Assembly: GCF_030151385.1 (NCBI RefSeq)
Contig: NZ_JASLDS010000061.1
Span: 11,187 to 75,186 of the forward strand
Direction of reading: 5' to 3'
Origin: Soonwooa sp.
Lineage (GTDB): Bacteria; Bacteroidota; Bacteroidia; Flavobacteriales; Weeksellaceae
DNA length: 64,000 bases
The first letter of the stretch is position 1, and the number at the start of each line of letters is the position of its first letter. The translations under genes were made by a program, and so were the position numbers. The notes beneath the pieces were generated by a model, which saw nothing but the letters and a program-made list of their open reading frames with translations, searched no databases and was not told the DNA's origin. Shown one piece after another: positions 15,075 through 24,368 of the stretch.

Positions 15075-17066
15075 ATGAATGCACGAATTATTGAGCTTCT
15101 TCAGCAACCCTCATTAATGCAAGCAAATGATTTGCAGCTTTTGGAAAAACAGATTGCGCATACACCTTATGTGCAAAATGTGCGAGCGCTTTATTTGTAC
15201 GGCATTCATCTTTACAATCCTGCACGATATAAGGAAGTATTGACAACTACTGCGGCATATACGACAGACAAAAAGATTTTGTATCAATTTATTAATAAAA
15301 AGAATATCACAGAATCTTCTGTTGAACCAGAATTAAAGGCGGAAGAATCAACTTCAGTTGTTAATAATGATAACAAAATTGATAAAAGTATTGAAGCAAT
15401 TAAAACTTCTCCTTTTTCAAGTTTAAAGGCTAAAGAAGCAACTTCACCGATTTCTGAAAAAGAAGCTGAAGTTGAATCTGGTTTAAGTTTAGAATCGATT
15501 GACGAAAATTTATCAGAAAATAAGGTTGAATCTTCGGAATCTGAAATTCAGAAGGAAGAAGATGTGATGAATGTCGAGGAAGGTTCTAAGGATGAAGTTA
15601 TCACCGATGAAACTCCGATTTCGGAAAAAGAAACTGAAGTTGAATCTGGTTTAAGTTTAGAATCGATTGATGACAATTTAACAGAAAATAAAGTCGAATC
15701 TTCGGAATCTGAAATTCAGAAAGAAGAAGATGTGATGAATGTCGAGGAAGGTTCTAAAGATGAAGTTATCACTGATGAAACTCCGATTTCGGAAAAAGAA
15801 GCCGAAGTTGAATCTGATTTAAGTTTAGAATCAATTGACGAAAATTTATCAGAGAATAAAGCTGAATCTTCGGAATCTGAAATTCAGAAAGAAGAAGATG
15901 TGGTGAATGTTGAGGAAGGTTCTAAAGATGAAGTTATCACTGATGAAACATCGTTTTCTGAAAAAGCAGAAGAACTAAATACAGACGTTAGTTTTGAAGG
16001 AATTGATGATTTCTTACCGCAAGTTAAATTCGAAGTTCCAAAAAATCACCATAAGTTTTTAAACCCTCCAAAATTTGAGGTTAAAGAACATAAACCCGTT
16101 CAAATTGAGGAAAAACCTACTGGAATTGTCTTTGATGAAGAAAAGCCTAACAATTCCGAAATCGAAGAGCAGCCAGTATTAGAACATCAATCTCTAGATT
16201 TTGGACCTTTTTCGCATGAAGAAGAACCAATTGTAAAAGAAGAGGTTTCTGTTCCTGTTGAAAAAGTAGAGGAGGTTAGTCCAAGGGATTCTGTAGAATC
16301 CAAAACCGAGTCTTCTTGGAAACCGATGACTTTGGACGCAAATCAACCTGATGCATTGATTGGGAAAACTGCAATTGCTCCTGCTCCTGTAATTTCTAAA
16401 GCGGAAGTTAAAACAGAAGTTTTAAAAGAGGAAACTGTGGAACTTCCAAAGCAAGAGATTAAACTTGAAGAAGTTAAACAACCTCAATTATCTGTGGAAT
16501 CAGAAGCAAAAGAAGAGCAAAAGGACGAAAACACTTTGGAGCAAACTGAAGAAGAAAAGCGTCCTATTTTGAATGTTTCATTCTTTGGAGATTCTTTAGC
16601 TTTTGTTAGAGAAGAAGAAAAATCAGTTGTTAAAGCCGAAGAAAATATAATTGAAGAGCCAAAATCTGTTGAAGAAATTGTACCAGTTTTAGAGGCGCAA
16701 AGTGGTGTCAAAACATCAAAAAGTAATGTCGGTCAGTTTATTAATACTTGGCAAAGTTGGTTGAAAATTGACCGTTCAGCGGAAATAGAAAAGGATAAAG
16801 AAGTTAAAAAGCAAAAAGCAATTGACGAATTTATCGAAAATCAACCGAAAATCACTCAGCTAAAAGATGAAGCTAGTTTTGTCATAAAAGAGAAGAAAGA
16901 AGATATTTCGCATTTGATGACGGAGACTTTAGCAAATCTTTATTTGGAGCAAAAGTTATATTCTAAAGCGATAAAAGCTTTTGAAACGCTAATCACAAAA
17001 CATCCAGACAAAGCTGAATATTTTGCGCAAAAGATTGAAGAAGTTAAAGAACAAAGAAAAGCTTAA
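15075..17066 (+). CDS. acidic repeat protein with C-terminal TPR
   Basis: 663 aa. The N-terminal 75 residues are helical and conserved-looking (MNARIIELLQQPSLM ... YLYGIHLYNPARYKEVL). A long, very Glu/Ser/Val-rich disordered middle follows, including three 56-residue near-identical repeats at residues 125-292. Near the C-terminus a helical segment (GQFINTWQSWLKI) precedes a TPR-like pair (LANLYLEQKLYSKAIKAFETL). No signal peptide is seen, so it is probably cytoplasmic. It is coupled to lptE by a 2-bp gap; a link to envelope assembly is guesswork. The function is unknown. Confidence 0.8.
   Translation: MNARIIELLQQPSLMQANDLQLLEKQIAHTPYVQNVRALYLYGIHLYNPARYKEVLTTTAAYTTDKKILYQFINKKNITESSVEPELKAEESTSVVNNDNKIDKSIEAIKTSPFSSLKAKEATSPISEKEAEVESGLSLESIDENLSENKVESSESEIQKEEDVMNVEEGSKDEVITDETPISEKETEVESGLSLESIDDNLTENKVESSESEIQKEEDVMNVEEGSKDEVITDETPISEKEAEVESDLSLESIDENLSENKAESSESEIQKEEDVVNVEEGSKDEVITDETSFSEKAEELNTDVSFEGIDDFLPQVKFEVPKNHHKFLNPPKFEVKEHKPVQIEEKPTGIVFDEEKPNNSEIEEQPVLEHQSLDFGPFSHEEEPIVKEEVSVPVEKVEEVSPRDSVESKTESSWKPMTLDANQPDALIGKTAIAPAPVISKAEVKTEVLKEETVELPKQEIKLEEVKQPQLSVESEAKEEQKDENTLEQTEEEKRPILNVSFFGDSLAFVREEEKSVVKAEENIIEEPKSVEEIVPVLEAQSGVKTSKSNVGQFINTWQSWLKIDRSAEIEKDKEVKKQKAIDEFIENQPKITQLKDEASFVIKEKKEDISHLMTETLANLYLEQKLYSKAIKAFETLITKHPDKAEYFAQKIEEVKEQRKA
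15447..15950 (+). repeat. three tandem 168-bp coding repeats
   Basis: Units begin at 15447, 15615 and 15783, each 168 bases (56 codons), and differ at only a handful of positions. A fourth partial unit starts at 15951 (SFSEKAEEL) and fades. Each unit encodes PISEKE-x-EVES, then LSLESID, then SEIQKEEDV and SKDEVITDET. The close DNA identity, including third positions, indicates recent expansion. Confidence 0.95.
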
Positions 17067-17077
17067 TATTAACCCGC

Positions 17078-17719
17078 CTAGACTTCAATTATTTTATGCT
17101 TTATAGCATAAAGTACAATCCCGATTCTGGTTTTAACATCGAGTTTCTGAAAAAGATTTTCGCGATAACCATCGATCGTTTTATGACTTAGGCACATAAT
17201 GTCAGCGATTTCTTTATAGGTTTTTTCGGTGCAAGCGAGTTTAATAAATTCCAGTTCTCGATCTTTTAGAACCAGCTCTTCTTCCGTTTTATTCAATGAA
17301 TGAATCAAAAAATTGGAAACCATTTCGGTGTAATAGAAACCTTTCTCGTGCACCTCATCAACAGCTTGTTTAAAGAGATTTGGACTGGTATCTTTTAATA
17401 TGTAGCCTTTCGCACCGTTGGTCAACATTTGCATTACTGTATCTTCATCATTATTAACAGATAAAGCGAGGACTTTTAGGTTGTGATGCTTATTATTGAG
17501 ATGTTTCATCGTTTCGATACCATTCATAATAGGCATATTAACATCCAACAGAACGACATCTGGAGCAACATCGCCATTTTCCAAAGCTGCAATAAAATCT
17601 TTTCCATTAAGAAAATGACCTATCACATTATAATCTCCAAAAGTACCAATGAGATAACTTAAGGATTGTGCAAACAATTGATGGTCATCAACAATAACAA
17701 TCTTCAGTTTTTCCTTCAT
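17078..17719 (-). CDS. NarL/LuxR-type response regulator
   Basis: 213 aa. The receiver domain has acidic D11-D12 and the phospho-acceptor D59 in VVLLDVNMP; the C-terminal LuxR-type HTH lies around residues 150-205 (YKEIADIMCLSHKTIDGYRENLFQKL). It is downstream of its kinase with a 15-bp gap. It converges with the TPR gene, leaving only 11 bp between stops. Target genes are unknown; autoregulation through the palindrome at 18633 is possible. Confidence 0.92.
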   Translation of the reverse strand: MKEKLKIVIVDDHQLFAQSLSYLIGTFGDYNVIGHFLNGKDFIAALENGDVAPDVVLLDVNMPIMNGIETMKHLNNKHHNLKVLALSVNNDEDTVMQMLTNGAKGYILKDTSPNLFKQAVDEVHEKGFYYTEMVSNFLIHSLNKTEEELVLKDRELEFIKLACTEKTYKEIADIMCLSHKTIDGYRENLFQKLDVKTRIGIVLYAIKHKIIEV

Positions 17720-17734
17720 ATATATTTTACAACA

Positions 17735-18529
17735 TTACAAATATGGATAATCAATGGTCAGCTCTGTGCCCTGTCCAATTTTGGAATTAATCTCACATTT
17801 TGCATTTATTAATTTGGCTCTACTTTTAATATTTCTAAGCCCAACTCCTGACATTATTTTTCCCTTAACAACAAATCCCTTACCATAATCTTGAATACGT
17901 ATAAAACAATTTTGGATTGTATTTACTATTTCTAAATCAATCTTACGACTTTGCGAGTGTTTCAAAATATTATTAATAATTTCCTGTAACATTCTGTACA
18001 CAATAATCTGATGATCCATTGGGATATTAAAAGGACGATCGCCAACAAGGCTAAAATGACATTCGATATTTTTTAACAATTCTATTCGCTGTAGATCTTG
18101 CTGTACCAAATCTGTGAAAAGTACTTCATCTTGGACATCCGCCAAACTGGCTTTAGAAACAAAGCGAATTTCATCCAAAGATTTTTCTACAAGACTTTTT
18201 ATCGCAATGGAATTTTCTTTTTCATAATCATCGGTCTGACGGTCAATTTGCATGTTGAGTTGCATTAGCGCCACCGAAAGAATTTGTCCAACATTATCGT
18301 GCAACTCTTTGCTAAAAGCTAAAGTCCGTTCTTCTCTAATTTCTAATAACGAACTCTGCAAAGCAGATTGAAATTCTATTTTATCTTCTAAACCTTGGAT
18401 ATGAGAATTTGATTTTCCTCTTTTTTTGAAAAAAATAATAGCAACCAATACCAGCATTATAAATAATCCACCAAAAACCAATAGGATTTCCAGCTTGCTA
18501 ACCTCAACCATCTTAAAAAAATAATCCAT
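17735..18529 (-). CDS. HisKA_3-type sensor histidine kinase
   Basis: 264 aa. One N-terminal membrane helix (about residues 14-34) with essentially no extracytoplasmic domain is followed by a coiled-coil linker. The HisKA_3 motif is ELHDNVGQ with phospho-acceptor H77, and the HATPase domain has an N-box around EIINNILKHSQ and a GVGLRNIKSRA glycine box. The lack of a sensor domain suggests intramembrane or partner-mediated sensing. It forms an operon with the response regulator after it. Confidence 0.92.
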   Translation of the reverse strand: MDYFFKMVEVSKLEILLVFGGLFIMLVLVAIIFFKKRGKSNSHIQGLEDKIEFQSALQSSLLEIREERTLAFSKELHDNVGQILSVALMQLNMQIDRQTDDYEKENSIAIKSLVEKSLDEIRFVSKASLADVQDEVLFTDLVQQDLQRIELLKNIECHFSLVGDRPFNIPMDHQIIVYRMLQEIINNILKHSQSRKIDLEIVNTIQNCFIRIQDYGKGFVVKGKIMSGVGLRNIKSRAKLINAKCEINSKIGQGTELTIDYPYL

Positions 18530-18603
18530 TGATTTTCACCAATTAGAAATTAGAAAATACGAATCAATAAATCATCTTCAAAGAATCAAATCGACAAGTG
18601 CAG

Positions 18604-18650
18604 CAAAATTAGCTTTAAAGCCAAACATACAAAAGGGGAAATTTCCCCTT
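18604..18650 (-). promoter_or_regulatory. two-component operon promoter with adjoining palindrome
   Basis: On the minus strand TTTG (18633-18630) and TAATTTTG (18611-18604) are separated by 18 bases, a near-ideal Bacteroidota promoter. Directly abutting the -33 box is an 18-bp perfect palindrome, AAGGGGAAATTTCCCCTT (18633-18650). Predicted transcription starts near 18597, about 70 bases before the kinase ATG. Palindrome position suits an activator or autoregulator site. Confidence 0.6.
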
Positions 18651-18745
18651 AATTTTTACGGCTATTTCCTGATGAATTCATTCATAATAAATTATACATT
18701 TGGTACTATAAAAACACAAGACAAATACAACTAATAACCATTCAA

Positions 18746-18780
18746 ACTAAAAAGAGACTAACACAATTGCTAGTCTCTTT
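18746..18780 (-). terminator. terminator of the M48 protease gene
   Basis: A perfect 10-bp stem AAAGAGACTA / TAGTCTCTTT with a 10-base loop. On the minus strand it is followed by TTTTT, just downstream of the M48 gene end at 18809. Confidence 0.85.
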
Positions 18781-18808
18781 CTAGTTTTATAACAGTTTAA
18801 GTAATTTC

Positions 18809-19621
18809 TTACTTCGTAAGTTTAGTTTTGGGTAAAGTTACTGTTCCTGGATCTTTCCAAAGTCCGTCTTTTTCAGCTCTTTTTTTGATAACATCTGCAC
18901 GTTTGTTGCTATCCGGATGCGAGTTGAACATCTTTTGGAAACCACTTTGTTTTCCACCTTCTTCGGAAAGTAAAGCCAACTTTTTGAATGCCGTATATTC
19001 TGCCACGACATTATATCCATTTGCTTTCATAAAGTCATAAGAATAAGCATCGGCTTCAGATTCTTGTTTTTTACTGTGAGAAGCATCAATCATCGCATTC
19101 GCCATTTCACCAAGTTGGCTGTCATTAAGCGTTGCAACAGTTTTTGAACTTGCTGAGGCAGCATCCATTGCAGCAGCTTTTAGATAAGCAGCTTTAATAG
19201 CATCTTTAGTATCTTCATTTTTAACGTGACCAATTTCGTGACCGATAACCGCTAGGATTTCGTCATCCGTCATGATGTCCATTAACGAAGAGAAAACGCG
19301 AACACTTCCATCTGCACAAGCAAATGCATTGATGTCAACAACCTTGTATACTTTGTAGTTAAGGTTAAGACCATCTTGCGTTTTATGTTTTGCAAACAGT
19401 TTATTTAATCGAATTGTGTAAGGATCTTTCGGACCTGCAACAGGATTGTTTTTATCCATCCAAGCGACACCTTCCTTAGCAAGTTTAACAGCGTCAGCAT
19501 TGCTGAACGTTAAAGCTTTCAAGCCTTTTGTACCAACGTCCAAGGCTTTATTTAGATTGAACTGAGCTTTAATAGTAGCGCATGAGCCAATAAGAAAGGC
19601 TCCAATAATTAACTTTTTCAT
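18809..19621 (-). CDS. periplasmic M48 family metalloprotease
   Basis: 270 aa from the ATG at 19621. An upstream in-frame ATG at 19750 would place 43 extra residues before the signal sequence MKKLIIGAFLIGS and run into the RDD gene, so it is rejected. Signal cleavage near IKA-QF is likely. The zinc motif is H128-E-I-G-H132, with the third ligand Glu in the KKQESEADAYSYDF segment about 55 residues later. Related proteins (HtpX/BepA/LoiP type) handle misfolded envelope proteins; this is a short, TPR-free form. It lies 82 bp after the RDD gene on the same strand. Confidence 0.88.
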   Translation of the reverse strand: MKKLIIGAFLIGSCATIKAQFNLNKALDVGTKGLKALTFSNADAVKLAKEGVAWMDKNNPVAGPKDPYTIRLNKLFAKHKTQDGLNLNYKVYKVVDINAFACADGSVRVFSSLMDIMTDDEILAVIGHEIGHVKNEDTKDAIKAAYLKAAAMDAASASSKTVATLNDSQLGEMANAMIDASHSKKQESEADAYSYDFMKANGYNVVAEYTAFKKLALLSEEGGKQSGFQKMFNSHPDSNKRADVIKKRAEKDGLWKDPGTVTLPKTKLTK

Positions 19622-19703
19622 AACTTTTATTTTCTGAAAGGTAGAAAAAATAATCAGTAAAAATGCAGTTGATGAAGCTTTAATTATAAAAAAAATAAGA
19701 TTT

Positions 19704-20456
19704 TTAAGAATTTTTTCCAGTATAAAAATTATAATCCTTAATAACGACATTAATGAATTGTAAGTCTGTATAATCCTTATTTTCGTGATCCAACTTGATG
19801 GTTTGTCTTATTTTGTCAGCCAATTTTTTAATGATAACAGAATCTTTAGTTCTTACGGCGCGTTCGTAATTCTCTTTAATAATCCGCATATCATTGTCAT
19901 TTAACAAAATAACTTGCGGGAAGACCGCAACATAATCTTCTTTCAATTCTTGCAAAATGGTATGGGAAATATTGACATCGCTTTTTAATGAAATAACGGC
20001 ACATCCAGAAACAACATCACCAAGACGCTGATTTTTTTGAGAAACTACCATGCTGATGAGACCAACAACACCAAAATTGGTATACAAATCTATAAGTCGC
20101 ATCAACCAACGCATAAAGTAGTCACCAAAGCTAGCTTGATAACCATCAATCTTAACAACGCGAATTTTCATTAATTTTTTCCCAGGTGTTTGTCCTTCAA
20201 AAAGACTTTCGAGAACCAAAGTATAAAGTATGGTTGGCAACATAATAATCGCCATAAAAGCCATCGACGACCAATCGTCCAAACCTGAAAAGTAACGCTG
20301 AATGCCAAGTATATCAAATAGCAACCAAAAAATGGCAAATCCGTATGCGCCTTTGATCAGCATATCAATGACAAACGCAAAAAATCTTTCACCTAAACTT
20401 GCGGTTTTGAAATTGATGTTTACATTTTGTGATGTATTGATGTCTATTTGATTCAT
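19704..20456 (-). CDS. RDD family membrane protein
   Basis: 250 aa. The RDD domain is marked by GERFFAFVIDMLI near residue 23, with about three to four membrane helices and FEGQTPGKKLMKIRVVK in the loop, then a soluble C-terminal region of about 90 residues. It diverges from spoIIM with only 22 bp between start codons, so each promoter must overlap the other coding region or start. RDD proteins often accompany MoxR/DUF58 clusters, which is what lies across the divergence. Confidence 0.85.
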   Translation of the reverse strand: MNQIDINTSQNVNINFKTASLGERFFAFVIDMLIKGAYGFAIFWLLFDILGIQRYFSGLDDWSSMAFMAIIMLPTILYTLVLESLFEGQTPGKKLMKIRVVKIDGYQASFGDYFMRWLMRLIDLYTNFGVVGLISMVVSQKNQRLGDVVSGCAVISLKSDVNISHTILQELKEDYVAVFPQVILLNDNDMRIIKENYERAVRTKDSVIIKKLADKIRQTIKLDHENKDYTDLQFINVVIKDYNFYTGKNS

Positions 20457-20478
20457 TTTTTATTACTTTAGCAAAATC

Positions 20479-21471
20479 ATGAGAGAAATCGCTTTCATTA
20501 AACAAAATAAAGAAAAATGGTTGGGAATTGAACAAGTCATTCAGGGAAAAGTGAAAAAAAATCCCGATGATTTGTCATCTCTATATATCAACATTGTCAA
20601 CGACTTGGCTTTTGCACAGACTTATTACCCAAAAAGTAAGACCACGATTTATCTTAACTTTTTGTCTTCTCAGATTTTTCAAAAGATTTACAAAACCAAA
20701 AGAATCGAGGAAAATAGAATCAAAACATTTTTCTTGTCAGAAGTTCCACTTATCGCTTACGAATATCGCAGATACCTTTTCTACGCGATTTGCTTTTTCC
20801 TAATTTTCACAGGAATTGGCGTTTTGTCATCTTATTATGATAAAGATTTTGCTAGACTTATTTTGGGCGATGATTACATTAATAAAACTTTAGAAAATAT
20901 TCAAAAAGGAGATCCAACTGCGGTCTATGGACAGGGTTCAACTTTCGGAACTGCTGTCATTATTATCCTTAACAACCTTTATGTTGGTGCTAGATTATAC
21001 ATTTACGGAATTTTTGGAGGCGTTGGTACAATCTACGCGCTTTTCCAAAACAGTGTAATGTTGGGTGCTTTCCAGTATTTCTTCAAAGATCATAGTGCAT
21101 TGTTGGCAAGCGCAAAGGGAATTTGGCTTCATGGTACTTTCGAAATTATCGCAATGGTTGTAGAGGCGTCAGCAGGTTTAATTTTGGGTGCTTCGATTTT
21201 GTTTCCAAAAACTTTGTCGCGATTTGATTCGTTTAAAATCGGTTTTAAAAATAGTGTAAAACTTTTCCTAAGTACTGTTCCGTTTACGATAGTTGCAGGA
21301 ATTATCGAAGGTTATGTAACGCGAAATGCGCAAGTAATGCCACTTTTGGTTAACTTGTCAATTATATTTATTTGTTTGGTAATTATTGGATTTTATTACG
21401 GTATCTTTCCGAGATTGGTTCATAAAAAATATCTAAAAAATGCAAATTTTTCAGGAAAGGAACTTCGGTAA
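20479..21471 (+). CDS. stage II sporulation protein M-like membrane protein
   Basis: 330 aa. A soluble N-terminal part (about 95 residues) is followed by about five membrane segments with the family features GTFEIIAMVVEASAGLILG and IFGGVGTIYALFQNSVMLG. The SpoIIM name is a family label; this organism is not expected to sporulate. It heads the cluster that ends with moxR and DUF58 genes and overlaps the next gene by 32 bases. Confidence 0.86.
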   Translation: MREIAFIKQNKEKWLGIEQVIQGKVKKNPDDLSSLYINIVNDLAFAQTYYPKSKTTIYLNFLSSQIFQKIYKTKRIEENRIKTFFLSEVPLIAYEYRRYLFYAICFFLIFTGIGVLSSYYDKDFARLILGDDYINKTLENIQKGDPTAVYGQGSTFGTAVIIILNNLYVGARLYIYGIFGGVGTIYALFQNSVMLGAFQYFFKDHSALLASAKGIWLHGTFEIIAMVVEASAGLILGASILFPKTLSRFDSFKIGFKNSVKLFLSTVPFTIVAGIIEGYVTRNAQVMPLLVNLSIIFICLVIIGFYYGIFPRLVHKKYLKNANFSGKELR

Positions 21472-22411
21472 TTTGGTGGGCGACACTTTTAATTTTTTTC
21501 GAGAATATGGGAAAAATTATTTTAAAACCTATTTTATTCTCAATGGTGCATTATTGCTAATAATGTCGCTGTTAATGATATTTTACTACCGAGAATTTTT
21601 CATGCAAATTTTGATGGCTAATGCTGGTGGTAATAGTTACGTTTTCGAAAGTTATTTCAGTAACAATTGGCCAGTTTTGCTTTTGGTAGGGATTATTGGA
21701 CTAATCTTGCTGTTTCTTATAAGTATTGTCGTATACACTTTTCCAGTTTTCTATATGAAAAGACTTGGAGAAAATCAAACCAATATAACAACAGACGACA
21801 TTCTTTCTGATATGAAAAAAAATGTCGGTAAATTCTTCATTTTTTGCCTGTTAACACTTTTCGTCGTTGGTCCAATTATGATGGTGATCCTGACGATTTC
21901 GGCTTTTTTAATTGTCGTTTTCATCGGTTTTTTTCTATTGCTTTTGCTGGTGCCGTCATTTTTTAATGTTATTAATTTAACACTGTACGATTATCTAACG
22001 ACCAAGAAAGGCTACTTTGAATCTTTGAGTTATGCGGCGAGAACGGTTTTCGGCAATATGTTCGATACCAAACGGACAAACTTTTGGAAATATTGGGGTT
22101 CTACAATTGTGATGACTCTTGCGATTTATGTTGTAAGTATGGCATTTTCGATGATTCCTTATTTTATAATAATTGGGAACATGAGCCTAAATCCGAATTT
22201 TGACCAAGTTGAAGATCCGTCAGCAATATTTTCAGGTGTTATGGGTGTTATCTTTTTTGTGAGTTATGGTGTTTCAATGTTTGTAAGTTCTGTTATATAT
22301 AATCTGATAGCGGTTAATGCAGGATTGATGTATTACGATAGTAGAAAAGATGTACACCGTGATTTGGATATTAACGAAATTGATACGATTGGTAGCGAAG
22401 TTGATGCGTAG
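21440..22411 (+). CDS. polytopic membrane protein of the MoxR cluster
   Basis: 323 aa with about six membrane segments and a short soluble N-terminus (FGNLVGDTFNFFREYGKNYF). It starts inside the end of spoIIM (32-base overlap) and overlaps the next gene by 8 bases. I do not recognise a named domain; similar proteins follow SpoIIM in Bacteroidota MoxR clusters. Function is unknown. Confidence 0.8.
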   Translation: MQIFQERNFGNLVGDTFNFFREYGKNYFKTYFILNGALLLIMSLLMIFYYREFFMQILMANAGGNSYVFESYFSNNWPVLLLVGIIGLILLFLISIVVYTFPVFYMKRLGENQTNITTDDILSDMKKNVGKFFIFCLLTLFVVGPIMMVILTISAFLIVVFIGFFLLLLLVPSFFNVINLTLYDYLTTKKGYFESLSYAARTVFGNMFDTKRTNFWKYWGSTIVMTLAIYVVSMAFSMIPYFIIIGNMSLNPNFDQVEDPSAIFSGVMGVIFFVSYGVSMFVSSVIYNLIAVNAGLMYYDSRKDVHRDLDINEIDTIGSEVDA

Positions 22412-23177
22412 TTTTTTATTTCTCATATTATTTTCATTATCGATACCCGTTTTTGGACAAATGGAGGTTGATACTGTTACCACAGAATTGCAAAATCCAG
22501 CAGATAGAAAACTGGTGGAAACGGACTCTATTTTAAAAACAAATTACCAAACAGATAATACGATAACCACGAGAAGTTTCAGTCCTAATTATTACAAAAA
22601 ATATCAAAGCGAAGATTTCGATTATCGATTAACAAAACCGCGCGAATCTATTTTCGCAAAGTTTGCAAAATGGCTAGACAAAGTACTTAACACTCTATTT
22701 GGAAATATTGATTCGCCTAATGTACCCAAATATTCGGATATTGTTTTTAGGTTTTTTGTTATTTTGTTGGTGGGCTTTTTATTGTATTTCATCATTACAA
22801 AATTCCTATTAAAAGAAGGAAATCTGTTTTTTAGCAAGAAGAATAAAAAGTTGAAAATCGCGACGGAAGATCTAAAGGAGAATATCCACGAAATTAATTT
22901 TGAAAAAACAATTGCGGATTACGAAGGGCAATCCAACTACAGAATGGCAACGCGTTATCAGTTTTTGTTGTTGTTAAAAAAACTATCCGACCGCAAATTG
23001 ATTGACTGGAACATCGAAAAAACAAACAGAGACTACAGCCAAGAACTAAAAAATCCAGAACAGAAAACACAATTCAATCGACTGACTTATATTTTCGAAA
23101 ATGTTTGGTATGGCGAAATTGACCTCGATCAAGAACGTTACCAAGCCTTTAAATCTTATTTTAATAACTTCAAGTAA
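22404..23177 (+). CDS. DUF4129 domain protein
   Basis: 257 aa from the ATG at 22404, chosen because MRSFLFLILFSLSIPVFGQ is a signal peptide; an in-frame ATG at 22350 would bury it. After an extracytoplasmic segment there is one membrane helix (FRFFVILLVGFLLYFIIT) and a cytoplasmic C-terminal DUF4129 region (TRYQFLLLLKKLSDRKLIDW, then RDYSQELKN and IFENVWYGE). Overlaps its neighbours by 8 and 1 bases. DUF4129 proteins typically accompany MoxR and DUF58. Confidence 0.85.
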   Translation: MRSFLFLILFSLSIPVFGQMEVDTVTTELQNPADRKLVETDSILKTNYQTDNTITTRSFSPNYYKKYQSEDFDYRLTKPRESIFAKFAKWLDKVLNTLFGNIDSPNVPKYSDIVFRFFVILLVGFLLYFIITKFLLKEGNLFFSKKNKKLKIATEDLKENIHEINFEKTIADYEGQSNYRMATRYQFLLLLKKLSDRKLIDWNIEKTNRDYSQELKNPEQKTQFNRLTYIFENVWYGEIDLDQERYQAFKSYFNNFK

Positions 23178-24349
23178 TGAGTAAAAATTTCAAAATATAC
23201 ATTGGCATTTTTCTCGTTATCCTCGTTATAATGGGAATTTTCCAAGTTAATAGAAAACCGATTTTGGATTGGCGCAAAAATTTTGACCCCAATTCCAAAT
23301 CGCCTTTTGGACTTTTTGTATTCAACAAAGAGGCCGATCAACTTTTTGGAGGAAAACTCGAGCGCCTTAAGGAATCGCCTTATGATTATTATTCCAAGGA
23401 AAAAAATCTCGATAAGCACAATATTTTAATTATCGAAAAATCTTTTGACACCGAATCTTGGAACAAAATTTTCACGCAGGTTAAAAATGGATCGAATGCA
23501 ATGATTATTGCAAGAAAGCTTCCTGAAAAACTGGAAGATAGCCTCAAATTCCGACTTTTCGTTAATAATTCTGACGATGAATACAACTTAGAATTTACAG
23601 ATAAAAAGTTACAATCTGATACGCTTTTCATTAACCGACTTCCAGACAATAAAGGATTTACAAAGATTGATAAAAACATCGAAATTTTAGGTTATAACAA
23701 AACCAAAGGTGGAGGAGATGATGTTTACAAAAACGCGAATTTTATCAAGGTTAAATATGGTTCGGGTAACTTTTATTTGTTTGCAGAGCCAATTGCAATT
23801 TCGAATTATTATCTTTTAAAATCACGATCAGCATATCCAGCGAAAATATTTTCGTTCTTGCCACAGCAGAAAACACTTTGGTTTACCGAAACACGATCAG
23901 CAGGCAACTCACAGTCGCCAATGCGTTTTATTCTTGCCAATCCGCCATTGCGATATGCGCTTTACATTGCGGTTTTGGGACTTGTATTATTTATGATTTT
24001 TAATGCTAAACGAAAACAACGTATTGTCCCAATTGTCGAACCTTTAAAGAATACGTCTTTGGAATTTGTAAAAAGTATCGGGAATTTGTACTTACAAGAA
24101 GGCGATTTTCATGATATGATGGCAAAGAAGGCGCAGTACTTTTTACACAGAATTCGATTGGATTTGTTAATCGATACTTCCAATTTGGATGAGGATTTTA
24201 CTAAAAAATTACAATTAAAAACAGGTGTCAAAATAGAAACAATTCAGGAAGCTGTATCTTTAATCAAGAAAGCGCAAGATCCTTATTCTAATGTTATGAA
24301 GGAGGATTTTATCAAAATGAATAGTTTGTTAGATGACATTTTAAAATAG
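23177..24349 (+). CDS. DUF4350 domain protein
   Basis: 390 aa. It has an N-terminal membrane helix (residues 5-22), an extracytoplasmic DUF4350 domain of about 220 residues (SPFGLFVFNKEADQLF, LIIEKSFD, ANFIKVKYGSGNFYLFAEP), a second helix (YALYIAVLGLVLFMIFN) and a cytoplasmic helical tail. Its ATG overlaps the preceding TAA by one base. It fits the conserved order DUF4129-DUF4350-MoxR-DUF58. Confidence 0.85.
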   Translation: MSKNFKIYIGIFLVILVIMGIFQVNRKPILDWRKNFDPNSKSPFGLFVFNKEADQLFGGKLERLKESPYDYYSKEKNLDKHNILIIEKSFDTESWNKIFTQVKNGSNAMIIARKLPEKLEDSLKFRLFVNNSDDEYNLEFTDKKLQSDTLFINRLPDNKGFTKIDKNIEILGYNKTKGGGDDVYKNANFIKVKYGSGNFYLFAEPIAISNYYLLKSRSAYPAKIFSFLPQQKTLWFTETRSAGNSQSPMRFILANPPLRYALYIAVLGLVLFMIFNAKRKQRIVPIVEPLKNTSLEFVKSIGNLYLQEGDFHDMMAKKAQYFLHRIRLDLLIDTSNLDEDFTKKLQLKTGVKIETIQEAVSLIKKAQDPYSNVMKEDFIKMNSLLDDILK

Positions 24350-24368
24350 ATTTTGAAAATTAAAAATT

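Noticed and set aside
19622..19750. Longer N-terminus for the M48 protease
   Set aside because: It would place 43 residues before an obvious signal peptide and overlap the end of the RDD gene.
20457..20478. Consensus promoter in the 22-bp RDD/spoIIM gap
   Set aside because: TACTTTAG is close to a -7 box, but the nearest TTTG is only 13 bases upstream; no properly spaced pair on either strand.
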